Shown in pieces: positions 21,229-32,389 of a DNA stretch of 64,000 nt. Within the stretch, counting starts at the first letter, position 1. Every line of letters begins with the position of its first letter. Where the stretch lies: the NCBI GenBank assembly GCA_964016985.1, contig OZ024828.1, positions 85,576,308 through 85,640,307 on the forward strand, given 5' to 3'. This stretch comes from Anodontia alba. Taxonomy: Eukaryota > Mollusca > Bivalvia > Lucinida > Lucinidae. The position numbers and the translations under genes are program-made. The notes beneath the pieces were generated by a model that had not been told where the DNA came from, searched no databases, and was given only the letters and a program-made list of their open reading frames with translations.

Positions 21229-21449
21229 ATTTGGGTTTTACAGCCCTTTCAAGAATATTTCACTTATATCGAGCCGATCGTTCATCGAAGCTGGGCGAAA
21301 ACCGGAGAACCCGGAGAAAAACCACCTGACCATCCGTAAGCAGAACTTGGCTTTCCCACATATGACCCGAGCAAGGCTCGAACCACAGCAGTGAGAAACC
21401 TAATGGATCAAGAGTCAACTCTCTTATCCACTAGGCTACGGGGGCCCGT
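21197..21449 (-). mobile_element. SINE-2 type element with target-site duplication
   Basis: Flanked by ACCTTTACCATCT at 21184-21196 and 21450-21462. Starts (plus strand) with about 31 T, i.e. a 3' poly-A tail in minus-strand reading. The high-coordinate end is tRNA-like: GGCTCGAACCACAG, AGTCAACTCTCTTATCCACTAGGC. It sits inside the end of an FB-A repeat, which resumes as CTCTGGGCAAATT. Confidence 0.9.
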
Positions 21450-21462
21450 ACCTTTACCATCT

Positions 21463-21545
21463 CTGGGCAAATTAAGCAGACAAAAAATTGATATTTTTTC
21501 TTATTTTTCTCAGAAAATAGGCTTTGACATTCTATGCTGATCATA
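21463..21545. repeat. FB-A half copy
   Basis: CTGGGCAAATTAAGCAGAC...TTTTTCTCAGAAAATAGGCTTTGACATTC is the left half of a reversed FB-A; its first bases are in the duplicated ACCTTTACCATCT. Confidence 0.7.
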
Positions 21546-21554
21546 TATGACTTA

Positions 21555-21740
21555 CAGGTCTGAGCAAACAGTATAAACCCAGATGGGGTGCCACAGAATG
21601 CAGCATTTGATCAAGGTCTGATCAGGCTCTGAACATGGTTTGTCACTTATCCAACAGATTTTCGACACATTAGCAGGTAGTAAGATGGATGTTCAAATTT
21701 GAGGACAAATATGGTATGGAGTTAAGGTGTCCCAATATTT
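21555..21740. repeat. FB-D hairpin with family flank
   Basis: GAGCAAACAGTATAAACCCAGATG...GATCAGGCTCTGAACATGGTTTGTC, followed by GACACATTAGCAGGTAGTAAGATGG...TTTGAGGACAAATATGGTA, the same order as at 19370-19450. Confidence 0.65.
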
Positions 21741-21829
21741 AGGATAAATATGGTGTAAAGAAATTCAATATTAAAACTGGAGATTCCGCATAAATGAATT
21801 CTAAATAGAAAACATGAAACAATAACCTG

Positions 21830-22165
21830 CCACTATAATGTGGTGGGTGGATAACTGTCAAAAAACTGACGAAACTTGATCATAAATAATCCCAAAGTAG
21901 ACCTCATTAATATCAATGCACAAACTAGGTTTGGTGAAAATAGACTGATATTTACTCAATTTATTGTCCCTAAATAAAAATACAGACCTGTGGTGGGCAG
22001 ATAACTGTCAAAAATTGAGGAAGTTTGCCCATTACCAATTCCAAACCAGATCTCCATAATATCAATGCACATACCAAGTTTGGTGAAAGTCTATTGATAT
22101 TTAATCAAGTTATCATCCAGAAATGAAAATACAAAATTGTGGCAAGCAGATAATTGTCAACAAGT
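21830..22165 (+). repeat. Tandem repeat, ~150-bp unit, about 2.3 copies
   Basis: GTGGTGGGTGGATAACTGTCAAAAA (21840) recurs as GTGGTGGGCAGATAACTGTCAAAAA (21991) and GTGGCAAGCAGATAATTGTCAA (22140). Between them ATATCAATGCACA-AC-A-GTTTGGTGAAA is conserved. Confidence 0.8.
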
Positions 22166-22329
22166 ACTCTGCAGAGTGGGGCAATACACGCCAGTGGGGT
22201 GCCTTTATTAGGAAATGAAATGATAAATGAGCAGGACATTGTCAGACACTTTATCAGTAACATAAATAGTACGAATGGACAATAAAAATTAACCAAGCTT
22301 CAAGTTAGACCTTTATCTTGATCTGAACT

Positions 22330-23000
22330 CACTGATAAGTGGGTTCTGTATATCATCCTGTTTAGCTGAACACCAAAGTTGCAAGACTAATCTTCCAGTG
22401 GTTTAGAAGATATGGAGTGGAGACAATATTTGGTGGACTGTACCTTGAAACAACGTGTGCTGCTCCATATCATAGTGCAACTTTTACAAAGTTTCAGGTT
22501 GATGAGATGCAAACTATAGGAGTCAACTGGAAGCAAAAAGTTTATGGAAACTTTCAAATGGGTATAACTCTGCTAATATTTGATGTTCTGTAACCTCGAA
22601 ATAATATGCCATGCTCCACATCATAATGTAACTATTTACAAAAATTCAGCTTGATCTGATGTAAACTATAGGAGGAGTTAGCTATAAAAGAAATTTTCAA
22701 AGGCGCATAACTCTGCTTATATTTGGTGGACTGTAACTTCCAACTGCTCCACATTATAAATAACTATAAATCAAGTTTCAGTTTGATTGGATGTAAACTG
22801 TAGGAGTTAGCTGGAAATGAAAAGTTTACAGACATATTCAAAGTGGATTAATATTTGGTGGACTGTAACCTCAAATAATATGTGCTGCTCCACATCTTGG
22901 TCTAAACCAAGTTTCAGCTTGATCCGATGTAAACTGTAGGAGGAGTTAGCCTGAAACAAAAAAGTTAACAGACAGATTGATGGAAAAACATACATACATT
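22330..23000 (+). repeat. Tandem repeat, ~120-130-bp unit, 4-5 copies
   Basis: ATATTTGGTGGACTGTA recurs near 22427, 22577 (variant), 22718 and 22852. It is followed by TGCTGCTCCA-ATCATA, AAGTTTCAGxTTGAT and GATGTAAACTGTAGGAG. The array ends near GACAGATTGATGGAAAAACATACATACATTCGGACG, the usual tail sequence of tandem-core elements. Confidence 0.8.
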
Positions 23001-23039
23001 CGGACGCCAGACCCCATAACACAATACATCCCGTTTTTC

Positions 23040-24260
23040 AATTTAGCAATTCTAAATCTCTATGTTACCCAAATGCCTCCCACCAAGGTTAGGCTCAATC
23101 CGACTTACCATTCGGGAGCAGACATGGTTTGAAGATTTTCAAGATGGCCAGCATAGGGGCCACCTTGGATATCAGAACGGAACGATTTTAGCAATTCTGA
23201 TTCTCTATGTTGCTCCGATGCCTCCCATCAAGTTTCAGCTCCATCAAACTTATAGTTTGGGAGGAGATGTTGTTTGAAGATTTTCAAGATGGCTGATATG
23301 GTGGCCATCTTGGATATTGGAACGGAAGGATTTTAACAACTCTAAATCTCCATGTGGCCCCAATGCCTCCCACCAAGTTTGGGCTCAATCTGACAGGGTT
23401 CGGGAGCAGATGTGGTTTCAAGATTTTCAAGATGGCCACCCAGGCGGCCATCTTGGATAGCCAAACGGAATGATTTAAGGAGTTCTGAATCTCTATGTCG
23501 CTCCATTGCTTCCCATCAAGTTGCGGCTCAATCCAACTTATGGTTTGGAAGGAGCTGTCGTTTGAAGAATTTCAAGATGCCCCATCCCACCCCCCTGGCG
23601 GTCATCTTGGATATCGGAACGAAACGTTTTTAGCAATTCTGAATCTCTAAGTAGCCCCAAAGCCTCCCATCAAGTTTTTGCTCAATCCGACCTATGGTCT
23701 GGGAGGAGACGTTGTTTGAAGAATTTCAAGATGGCCACCAGAATAGAACAATTTTAGCAATTCTGAATCTCTATAACGCTTCAATGCTTCCAATCAAGTT
23801 TCGGCTCAATCTGACCCATGGTTTGGGAGGAGATGCCATTTGAAGAATTTCAAGACGGCCACCACGCTTGGATATCTGAATGGAATGTTTTTAGCAATTC
23901 TGAATCTCTATGTCGCTCCAATGCCTCCCATCAAGTTTCAGCTCAATCTGACTTACGGTTTGGGATGAGATGTCGTCTGAAGAATTTTAAGATAGCCGCT
24001 GTGGCAGCCAAGATATCTTGGATATTGGAACGGAACGATTTTAGCAATTTTGAATCTCTGTGTCACTGTGATGCCTCCCATCAATTCTGAATCTCCATGT
24101 TGCCACAATGCCTCCCACTAAGTTTCAGCTCAATCCAACTTATGGTTCTGGAGGAGATGTCGATGTCATAAATATGTGAAAAGCTAACGACAGATGGATG
24201 GGCGATGGATGGACGATGAACAACAGGCTATGGCATAAGCTGACCTGGAGCAACTAAAAA
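23040..24260 (+). repeat. Tandem-core element, ~145-bp unit, 7-8 copies
   Basis: TTTTAGCAATTCTGAATCTCTATGT recurs about every 145 bp from 23040 to 24090, each with CAATGCCTCCCATCAAGTTTCAGCTCAATC and GGGAGGAGATGTCGTTTGAAGATTTTCAAGATGGCC. The array ends with CAGATGGATGGGCGATGGATGGACGATG and GAGCAACTAAAA, like the HEL tails. Open frames through it come from the repeat period and are not genes. Confidence 0.85.
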
Positions 24261-25095
24261 TCCATCAAAAACTATTCAAGTTAGAGAGCGGAAATCAAGC
24301 CCTGACAGACTGACAGATGAGGGGACAGATACTCGAAAGGGAAAACATAATACACTATAGTATGGTGTATGGTGGGATATAATAATTAAATTTAAGCCTG
24401 CTGTAGGATAAAATTAGCAGATATTTAAAAGAAAATCACATTTAACCATGGAAGTAAGACAGAATTCCATGAATGTCTTATTCTGCCTAAGATGTCTGAA
24501 AGGCAGTATATGGAGACAAGCCCTTCTTAGCAAAAGATAAAAATATCACCTGTCTATTATCTGCTAATTATTACCTGAAGCAGGTAAAATATAAAGACAC
24601 AATCATATTAATAATGTTAATGAAACAAACATATTTACAAGAAATGATTTCAATCACATTTATAAGCAATAAAGCTAGCTTAAACTCTAAAAAGGAGAGA
24701 ATTTCCTCCCAAGGTGAGAACACCCCTTTTCAAGGAAGGGGTCAAATCCATTCTGCAAAAGTTCCTTTCCCCACTGAAGATGTAGTTATTCACCTTCAGC
24801 ATCCCATTGTATCTCAAAAATCCCTTTTCTCTTGACATACTGGAGTAGCTAGAGCTTCACATAAACAAAGCCAGGCCCAAGGTTATAAAACTTTTTTCAT
24901 GCTTATTTCAGCTTAGCATGAAATTTTCTCTGCTAATAAATATGAAAATGCCAACAAGTTGAACAAGTAGAACAAGATATCTGATACTAAATTGGAGTCC
25001 TTCTAATTTTAGGACATGTTTGGTAAGATGTTAAAGTGTCAAATATTTACAGTAGCTCTGGTAGCTCTTTAACATATCACTGTTCTAAAGGACAC
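24261..25095. other. No gene; degraded FB-N-like piece
   Basis: An inverted pair CACCCCTTTTCAAGGAAGGGG is at 24720-24745, similar to FB-N. A TTCAAGTTAGAGAGCGGAAATCAAGCCC...GACAGATG tail lies at 24275-24320. The 73-codon open frame at 24614-24835 overlaps the FB-N piece and has no recognisable homology. Confidence 0.45.
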
Positions 25096-25099
25096 TTTA

Positions 25100-25290
25100 T
25101 AGTCAACTCTCTTTATCTCAAACTCCAAGAGACCAGAATGTTTGATTTGAGATAACAGTAGTATGAGATAAAGGAGTTGAAATCTAAGGAACATGTGACT
25201 AAAAACATTGCCTCAGATTTAGTTTGACTTAAATAGAAGTTTGAGATAACAGTATTTGGGACAACGAGAGTCACAACTGTACATGTATGC
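25100..25290. repeat. Tc1/mariner-type MITE, candidate
   Basis: TATAGTCAACTCTCTTTATCTCAAACTCC at the left and an inverted GTTTGAGATAACAGTATTTGGGACAACGAGAGTCACAACTGTA at the right. Both ends abut TA. The end style resembles pogo/Tigger-related MITEs. No coding capacity. Confidence 0.6.
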
Positions 25291-25324
25291 ATACAAAGGT
25301 TCACTTATAAAAGGGGAATGGACA

Positions 25325-25520
25325 TTTCGGGAAGAGTTCTACCAAGGGAGACAACTGTGACTTCACATTTGCCTCACTTCACACCAACCCCATCCTGAAA
25401 AGGGTCTGCTCCTCAGAGGAAGCAAATTCTTCCCATGTAGTGTAGACACTTTCTTTTTAGAAAGGGACAAAAACAATTTGACAGTGCTGCCTCCCCCGAA
25501 AACGTATTGATTCCCCTTAA
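25325..25520. repeat. Foldback repeat FB-N
   Basis: AAGGGAGACAACTGTGACTTCACATTTG, CCCCATCCTGAAAAGGGTCTGC and GTAGACACTTTCTTTTTAGAAAGGGAC follow the order of the 7085 and 14650 copies. Confidence 0.65.
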
Positions 25521-25834
25521 AAGTATATCTAGGTCTTTAATACTATCAATGTTGGGCAAGAAAGCTTGACTTGATCGTTGTTTATGTTACAGTAAAATAA
25601 AATCTATGAAAATACTTACATACAGATCTTATGGCAAATATATTGACATTTAACAATATACATATACATCTGTTTAAAAATAACTTTCTCTTCGAAATCA
25701 CAGGCTGAAACAGGTCCATCCTAGGACAGTAAAATAATGTGATAATTAAGGATATTTTTGGTTGTTCATAAGTGTACAGAAATTTTTGTTGTTTCCATGC
25801 TTACCCTACGTCATAACCATAACTCTTTACCATA

Positions 25835-26010
25835 CTTGTCCTTAACTTTGAACAAATACATTTTACCACCTATCCATGTGTCTAGAACTGGTGGATGAGT
25901 TACAAACAGTGTAGACCCTGATCAGATGCCACATTCTGTGGCATCTGATCTGGGTCTACACTGTTTGTTCAGGCCTGACTGTCTGTATACTTAGGGTATA
26001 TACGGTATTG
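25835..26010. repeat. FB-D5 repeat with hairpin
   Basis: CTTTACCATACTTGTCC...GAACAAATACATTTTACC, then AAACAGTGTAGACCCTGATCAGATGCCAC and GTGGCATCTGATCTGGGTCTACACTGTTTG, a ~28-bp stem, then TACTTAGGGTATATACGGTA. Confidence 0.85.
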
Positions 26011-26054
26011 TTAGTTTTACACAGTAACATATGTTCTAACTACTTTTCTGAATT

Positions 26055-26250
26055 CCCCCAGTTGGGCATTTCTGGTAAATAGTCATTCCTCAAGTTGGGT
26101 AATTCTGGTAAATAGCCGTTTCCCCATTTGGGCAGTTCTGGTAAATAGCCATTCCTCCAGTTGGGTAATTCTGGTAAACAGTCACTTCCCCTTTGGGCAG
26201 TTCTAGTAAATAGCCATTCCCCAAGTTGGGTAATTCTGGTAGATAGCCAA
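26055..26250. repeat. Six-copy minisatellite, ~33-bp unit
   Basis: TTCTGGTAAATAGCCATTCC plus CCAGTTGGGTAA repeated six times with a few changes. On the minus strand the unit is open and would read as an 11-residue YLPELPNWGNG-like repeat. It has no start context, splice signals or conserved flanks, so I treat it as DNA repeat only. Confidence 0.85.
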
Positions 26251-26524
26251 AACATGCAAAAAAAAAAGAATTATCCTGACTTATCACAAAAATTATCATC
26301 TTGATGCGCACTGATTATATTTCCAAAACTGTCCAAAGAATGAGCCTGTTATTATGTTCCCATTAACTTGATTAAAATATAAAATATATTATCATAAAAA
26401 AAATTGTTATATAAAAACATCATTCCTCTGTTAATTCTACAATTAAATAGTAAAAACAAAATTCAGATCCATTCTGCATAAGTACATAATATACAGTGTC
26501 TTAATATTTCGTACACCAAAGTTT

Positions 26525-26727
26525 CTTACGATGATGATGATTTGATGTTTTACGTCCCTTTCAACATTATTTAAGTCATATTAAGATGATGAAAGGATGA
26601 TAATGAAAGGCTCTGTGCAATGAAGAGCCATACAGTCATTAGCTGAATTTGCCTCTAGCAGCATTCGAACGCGGGACCTTGTGATCCGAAGTCAGAAGTG
26701 CTAAACACTCGGTCACCCGGACACTTT
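26525..26727 (-). mobile_element. SINE-2 copy, diverged
   Basis: GATGTTTTACGTCCCTTTCAACATTATTTAAGTC body; CTCTGTGCAATGAAGAGCCATACAGTCATTAGCTGAATT middle; tRNA-like end GCATTCGAACGCGGGACCTTGTGATCCGAAGTCAG. Similar to 17447-17637. Confidence 0.8.
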
Positions 26728-26754
26728 CGAAAGTTTCTGACAATATAGAAAATG

Positions 26755-26820
26755 CAAACAGTGCAGACCCAGATCAGACTGCAGTCTGATCAGGTCTACA
26801 CTGTTTGTCATTCCACTAAG
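26755..26820. repeat. FB-D hairpin
   Basis: AAACAGTGCAGACCCAGATCAGACTGCAGTCTGATCAGGTCTACACTGTTTG is an almost perfect short hairpin with practically no loop. Confidence 0.85.
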
Positions 26821-27420
26821 TATTTTGTGAAACAAATGCATAAAAAATGGCAAAAAAAAAAGCTGTAAAATAGTCAAAATTTTATTTACTGTACTTTGCC
26901 TCAGACCTTGAAGCCTTTTTGGAATTACACCCCAACCTTAGTACAGCATGCTTCCTTATTGTATGAATTCATTGATAATACTGTTGAGCATTGGACCCCA
27001 ATTTTTCAAAACAAAAGATAAAACTGAACAAATCAAAAACAAAAATAAATAAATAAGTAAATAAAAAATGAACAAAAAACAGATTTTTTTGTCAAGACCC
27101 CTACTCATAAGAACAAAGCAACCAAATTCCAAAACAATGTGCTTAAACATAGGGAAAAAAAAATAAGATACTTCCAATGACTTCAAAACAAAACTTATTT
27201 TCGGGTGCATTTTTTTCTCGGACCAGTTTCCAAAATTCTTCCAATATGTATTATGTGATACTTCCAATGTATTCTCTCCTTACAAAAGCTAATTCTACAT
27301 GGAAACAAATATTTACAATTAACAAAATAATATCTTAGACACTACAACAGTGTGTAGCTGAGGTCAGCTATGCGAGTATACAGGCAGTATAGCTCTAGAT
27401 GAGGCATTTTTACAAAACGA
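26821..27420. other. No gene recognised
   Basis: A/T-rich with simple A-rich patches at 27000-27170. The minus-strand open frame of 103 codons at 26956-27267 is low-complexity Phe/Leu-rich and not convincing. Confidence 0.45.
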
Positions 27421-27424
27421 AAGT

Positions 27425-27545
27425 ATAAATTTTTTTCTTATTTCTACACAAAACATATGTTGTGGGTACTCATTAGTAGCGCTTCAGTGTAGAGCTACTA
27501 ATGAGTACCCATATCATATGTTTTCGTGCATAAATAAGAACAAGA
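27425..27545. repeat. Foldback repeat FB-E
   Basis: TTTCTTATTTCTACACAAAACATATG...GGGTACTCATTAGTAGC mirrored by GCTACTAATGAGTACCC...CATATGTTTTCGTGCATAAATAAG. Confidence 0.9.
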
Positions 27546-29598
27546 GGCCCATGGGCCACTAATCTCTAACCTGATAAAAACAGCTATTGCATAACTGCAA
27601 ATGCCATGCAATTTCTTCCAGTATTGCCATAGCAACTAGGACACATATTTGACCATATCATAAAAAGGTCACAGGTCATCCTAGTATCATTTCAACAAAC
27701 TTAGTAGACTAAGTCCCTAATGCAGTATACCAAGATTCAGCCTTAGAGCTTTCTTACTTCTGGAGAAGAAGATTTTTTTTAAGTGTTTTACCATATATGG
27801 GCATGGCAGCCATCTTGTTGAATGGCATGGAATTATTTGAACAAATTGTCAATACCCTTTCGATAGAAGGCCATATATAAACTATTTGAAATCTAGTGAA
27901 AACTGTTCAAGCTGTGTCAGAGAATAAGACTTTTAAAGATTTCACAATTTTTACATGTATATAGCCCAAGGGCAAGGGCAGATAGCCCCAAACATTTTGA
28001 CAGTAGCTTAACAGTTTTACTAATTTAATCATACATTCTATGTTTCAGCAGTCTTTACTATCCACTGAGAAAATGATTTTTCAATATCGTCCCCATACAA
28101 ATGTATGGGGGTGCAAATTTTACTTTGCCGTAAAAAGGTCAAAGGTCAACCTACGACCATCATTTCAACAAACATTGTAGACCTTGAGCCCCCGATGTTA
28201 TATACCAAGATTCAGCCTCAAAGCTTACTTGGTTCTGGAGAATAAGCTTTTTTAAGTCTTTTTACCATATATAGGCATAGCAGCCATCTTGTTCAATGGC
28301 GTGGAACCATTCGAACATATTGTCAATACCATTTCAATCGAAAAGTCATCCTGTTGCTACAGAGCTAATTTCAGCTCAAATTAACCGAAGGTTTGGGAAG
28401 AGATGTCGAAAATTGATTTTCAAGATGGCGGATGTGGCGGCCAGCTTGGATTTTCAATCGACTCTTAGCTATTTTGTATCTACTAGGCGTTCTGATGCTC
28501 CTCATCAAGTTTCAATTCAATTGGATCATAGTCTTTAGAGGAGATGTCCAAAATATGAATTCTCATCATTCTTCCCATATAATTGTATAGGGCCCATACA
28601 AATGCATGGGGAAGCAAATTTGACCTTGACATAAAAAGGTCAAATGTCAAGGTAGGACCATCAGTTTAGCAATTTTGGTAGACCTCCCATCCCTGATGAT
28701 TTGTGCAAAGATTAGGCCCCAGGGCTTATTTGGTTCTAGAGAAAAAGTTTTTTAAAGGTTTTTATCTTATATGGGCATGGAGGCCATCTTGGTCAATGGA
28801 TCGCAACCACTTTAGGTATCTTTTGTTCCCCTGCCCCAAAGAGGCTCCACATGAAATTTGAGAAACATTGGCCTGGCAGCTTCAGAGGAGAAGGCGTTTG
28901 AAATTCTGAACATTTTTCCCATACAAATGTATGGGGCCCATACAAACGCATAGGGAAGCAAACTTGACCTCACCGTAAAAAGGTCAAATGTCAATGTACG
29001 ACCATCATTTTAGCAACTTTGGTAGACCTCCGTCCCCGAGGGATCATCGGTTCTGGAGAAAAAGATTTTTAAAGGTTTTTACCATATATGGGCATGGCGG
29101 CCATCTTGGTCAATGGACCATGACCATTTTAGCAATCTTTCGTTCCCCCAACCTAAGGATGCTCCAAATGAAATTTGAGCAAAATTGGCTCAGCGGCTTC
29201 AGAGGAGAAGTTGTTTGAAAATGTTAACAGTCACACGGACGGATGGATGATGGACAAAAAGTGATCACTGTAGCGTATCCTGATTTGTTTGTTTGTGTTG
29301 AGGTTTTACGGCCCAGTCAACCCAATGGGGTCATGTCGAGCGCGGTCAGTTTACCTAACCACACGTTTACTGGGCAGGCTTAGTCCTCTAAGCGGTTAAC
29401 CAGTATTGTGCACATCCTTTCGCCAGAAACTGACAACTGCCCTTCTTGAATCAGCGGAAGGGAGAGAATGAGCGTAGAAAATATTTCATGATCAATCTCC
29501 ACGAAAGAATGTTGCCGACCTCGGCGGGGGTTGAACCCGCGACCTCCTGGTCTCCAGCCGGACGGCGCATCCTGAGCATAGCTCAGGTGAGCTAAAAA
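27540..29598 (+). mobile_element. Long HEL-type element, split by a SINE-1
   Basis: Begins AACAAGAGGCCCATGGGCCACT directly after an FB-E hairpin. Contains at least four modules sharing TATACCAAGATTCAGCCTxAAAGC, GGTTCTGGAGAA, CATATATGGGCATGGCxGCCATCTTG and the CATACAAATG-ATGGGG-GCAAATTTGACCTTG / AAAAAGGTCAAATGTCAA blocks. The tail is CACACGGACGGATGGATGATGGACAAAAAGTGATCAC. Its final hairpin CCTGAGCATAGCTCAGG plus TGAGCTAA comes after a SINE-1. Non-coding. Helitron-like by its right end; this is inference. Confidence 0.75.
29284..29568 (-). mobile_element. SINE-1, near-complete, inside the HEL tail
   Basis: Flanked by ATCCTGA at 29277-29283 and 29569-29575. It has the fullest body in the window: ACGGCCCAGTCAACCCAATG, GTCATGTCGAGCGCGGTCAG, GGGCAGGCTTAGTCCTCTAA, AACTGACAACTGCCCTTCTT and GATCAATCTCCACGAAAGAA. 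The B-box region GGTTCAACCCCCGCCGAGG is present. The A-box end is truncated at CCAGCCGGACGGC. Confidence 0.9.
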
Positions 29599-29774
29599 TA
29601 TTTATTTGGACACCCCTCTTTTCTAGAGCCATGAGGTAAACAAGTTAGGATTTCCATGGTTTTCTTAAGCATATGTGTGTATAATGACACAAATCTCCGC
29701 ATCCAGTTTGACCAGGATCTTTCCTTTTGCTACTAGGCACTACAGAGTGACTACAGAGTGTGTAGGCCTAGAAA

Positions 29775-29850
29775 CAATGACCATGATCAGACTATGCTGA
29801 CACATTGGCTGATCTGGGCCTTCGATGGTCACATAAAATTTAGTAAGTCA
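29775..29850. repeat. FB-D2 hairpin
   Basis: ACAATGACCATGATCAGACTATGCTGACA / TTGGCTGATCTGGGCCTTCGATGGTC. Confidence 0.6.
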
Positions 29851-30039
29851 TTTCAAGTGAGATGACTCGTATAACAAAGACAAAGTGTTATTAAATGTAT
29901 AATATCATTAAACTTTTAAGTCCCATTCAAAATTGTAGTCAACAACATTTTAAAATATGCTTTTTTTTTTTCTTTTTTTTTTTTTGCCTTTTTTTTTCTG
30001 AGTATTTCAGGAGAATAGTCTGCTTTAACTTCGAACAAA

Positions 30040-30245
30040 ATCTGGGCTGATTCAGTAGACAACAAACTGATTATATTTTTCTAGCTTTTCAAAGAAAACA
30101 GGATCTGATATTTCATGCAAATTGTCTCCATAGGAAGGAGACAATTTGCATGAAATGTCAACTCCTGTTTTCTGGTAAAAAATAGGGAAAAATTTCAAAA
30201 TGTTGTCTGCTGAAATTTTTACCCAGAGTGCTGAGCGTTAAGATA
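30040..30245. repeat. Foldback repeat FB-A
   Basis: CTGATTCAGTAGACAACAAACTG start, GATATTTCATGCAAATTGTCTCC / GGAGACAATTTGCATGAAATGTCAAC stem, CCCAGAGTGCTGAGCGTTAAG end (reversed orientation). Confidence 0.9.
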
Positions 30246-30426
30246 TGCTCTTTTTTTTTTTTTTTTTTTTTCTGAAAAATTGGTGCTTTGAGCCCTCCAG
30301 ATAAGCACAGTATTCAGATTAATATCAATAAAATAGTAATCACAATGTAAGATAACTTGCCTGTGGACAAGTGCACCTAGCAAAGATCAGCCTGCATACT
30401 TACATAGTCTATTCAGTCTTTGCTTT

Positions 30427-30690
30427 GTTTTGAGGTTTTACGGCCCAGTAAACCAATTAGGGTCATGTCTAGCAAGGTTAATTTACCTGACCACACTTTT
30501 CCTGGGCAGGCTTAGTCCTCCAGTGTTTGTGCACATTCTTTCACCAGAAAGTGACAACTGCCCTTCTTGAATCAGCAGAAGGAAGAGAATGAACGTAGAA
30601 AATATTTCATGATCAATCTCCATGAAAGAATGTTACCGGACTGGCGAGGATCGAACCAAGGACCTGCTGATCACCAGTCGGACGTGCACT
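30427..30690 (-). mobile_element. SINE-1 copy
   Basis: TTTTACGGCCCAGTAAACCAATTAGG...GGGCAGGCTTAGTCC...AAAGTGACAACTGCCCTTCTT...GATCGAACCAAGGACCTGCTGATCACCAGTCGGACG. Truncated at the A-box end; no clear target-site duplication. Confidence 0.85.
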
Positions 30691-30924
30691 GGATACAAGG
30701 TTTATACAGGCTGACAGGAATGACTGATCAGACAGCACAGATACACAGGCTGATCTGAGATCTCAGTAATTTTACTTTTCTTGAAAAACATGACCTGTGA
30801 TATAAGAAAAGGAGTCTTCAGGGTAAATGCAAACAGTAAACGATCCAGATCAGCCAACAGATATATAGTATGATCAGGAACTTTGCTATACTTCATTATA
30901 TTCTACAATACCCAATGATTCTAT

Positions 30925-31012
30925 ACATGGACAGTGACGGTCCTGATCAGACTGCGCGGATGCGCAGGCTGATCTGGGCCTTCACTGTCCGCATATGCCA
31001 AACGATGCATTT
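30925..31012. repeat. FB-D2 hairpin
   Basis: GACAGTGACGGTCCTGATCAGACTGCGCG / CGCAGGCTGATCTGGGCCTTCACTGTC, then CGCATATGCCAAACGATGC. About 20-bp stem. Confidence 0.85.
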
Positions 31013-31129
31013 TCACATGGCACGGCCTGAATATCAGTATTATCATCTCTATAACCTGAAGCACTGTTGGTCCTATAAAAATCTTTAATAAAAAAGGGAA
31101 TATAATAAATTTGCCTCTGTTAACTAATA

Positions 31130-31450
31130 TGCAGTAGATATAATAAATTCAGCAAAGGGAGAGATTTTTTTTCATAAAAAAAAAATGTCTACCAAGTATG
31201 TTGTATATTCTTTACCGAACCTGGTTTAGGGATATCTCATTTTCAAAAGTTTCTTTTTTTCTCTCTAATAGTTATTTTCCTTTCCAAGCCTGATACAGGG
31301 AGATAACTTATTAACATCTTCCTTTGCCTAATATATTATATTCTTTACTTGACTTGGTTTAGGGAGTACCTCATTTTAAAAATCAAAATTATTACTTTTC
31401 TTTCTAAGCCTGACAAAGGGAGATAATTTAACATCTCTGCCACCATCTGC
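31130..31450 (+). repeat. Short tandem array, ~120-bp unit, 2-3 copies
   Basis: GGTTTAGGGATATCTCATTTTxAAAA (31223) recurs as GGTTTAGGGAGTACCTCATTTTAAAA (31356). AAGCCTGATACAGGGAGATAACTTA recurs as AAGCCTGACAAAGGGAGATAATTTA. Confidence 0.7.
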
Positions 31451-31684
31451 ACATTTGAGTCATGCCGTAGGAAATATAATGGCTAAAATCAGCTTGCAAA
31501 GCTGTGCAATCTGATGACAGCCTTTGTTTTTTTCTTTAATTTATTCTACAATATCTAATGATTTTATAAGCAGGCCTCAATGAGATGATTCTGATGAGTT
31601 CCCATAAGATGTGTTTTGGTGCAAAAACAACAAAATTCATCTTTTGATTATGGTACTGGTAAATGTCCTAAAAATTTGAACACC

Positions 31685-31795
31685 AAAGTTTCTGACAAAA
31701 TGGCATATGCAAACAGCGCAGGCCCAGATCAGACTGCTCCTTCAGGAGCAGTCTGATCAGGGTCTACACTGTTTGTCATTCCACTAAGTATTTTA
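31685..31795. repeat. FB-D hairpin
   Basis: AAACAGCGCAGGCCCAGATCAGACTGCTCC / GGAGCAGTCTGATCAGGGTCTACACTGTTTG around TTCA: a ~28-bp near-perfect stem. Confidence 0.9.
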
Positions 31796-32069
31796 AGAAA
31801 CAACTGCACAAAAAGCAAAATTTAGGCCAAATGAGTATGGAACAGTGTTCGAAATTTTAGAACATTTCCGTACTCCTTTTATCCAGAGATAACATGCATG
31901 GATGCCATTAGCTGATTTTCTCATGATGCTGCACATTTTATATCATATGATGCGCAACATGGGAGAAAGACCCTTATGCCATTTGTGAAATGCGAAGGTC
32001 CAGATGAGCGTGTGCATCCATGCAGTCTGATCATGACATTCTGTTCGTCGACATATACTACAGTATCCA

Positions 32070-32165
32070 TTGATTCTGTAAGTGGACAATGAAGGCCCTG
32101 ATCAGCCTGCACAAATGCACAGGCTGATCAGGGCCTGCATTGTCCGCATATTGCGTAAGAGCCTT
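32070..32165. repeat. FB-D2 hairpin
   Basis: GGACAATGAAGGCCCTGATCAGCCTGCACA / TGCACAGGCTGATCAGGGCCTGCATTGTCC followed by GCATATTGCG. A ~30-bp near-perfect stem. Confidence 0.9.
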
Positions 32166-32389
32166 TTTGTTGCGCACCATATGATCCATAGGTTCCAATA
32201 ACCTTCTTTTAATAAAAATCTGCAATCTTTCGTGTAAGTAACTATTATCAAATAGACTACGTCAAATAAAAAGTTTTGGGGGCATATACAAACTGCACAG
32301 ATTGAGATTTTCCTGCAAGCTTGCATGGTCTCATTAAAGCCTTTGCTGGCCACAGATTCTTTGTACATTACCCAATAATATTGTAAGCA

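Noticed and set aside
23412..24090. Protein gene in the ~145-bp tandem array
   Set aside because: The open frames repeat with the array period, have no splice signals and no recognisable family.
26956..27267. 103-codon membrane protein on the minus strand
   Set aside because: AT-rich low-complexity frame with many Phe/Leu; no conserved features.
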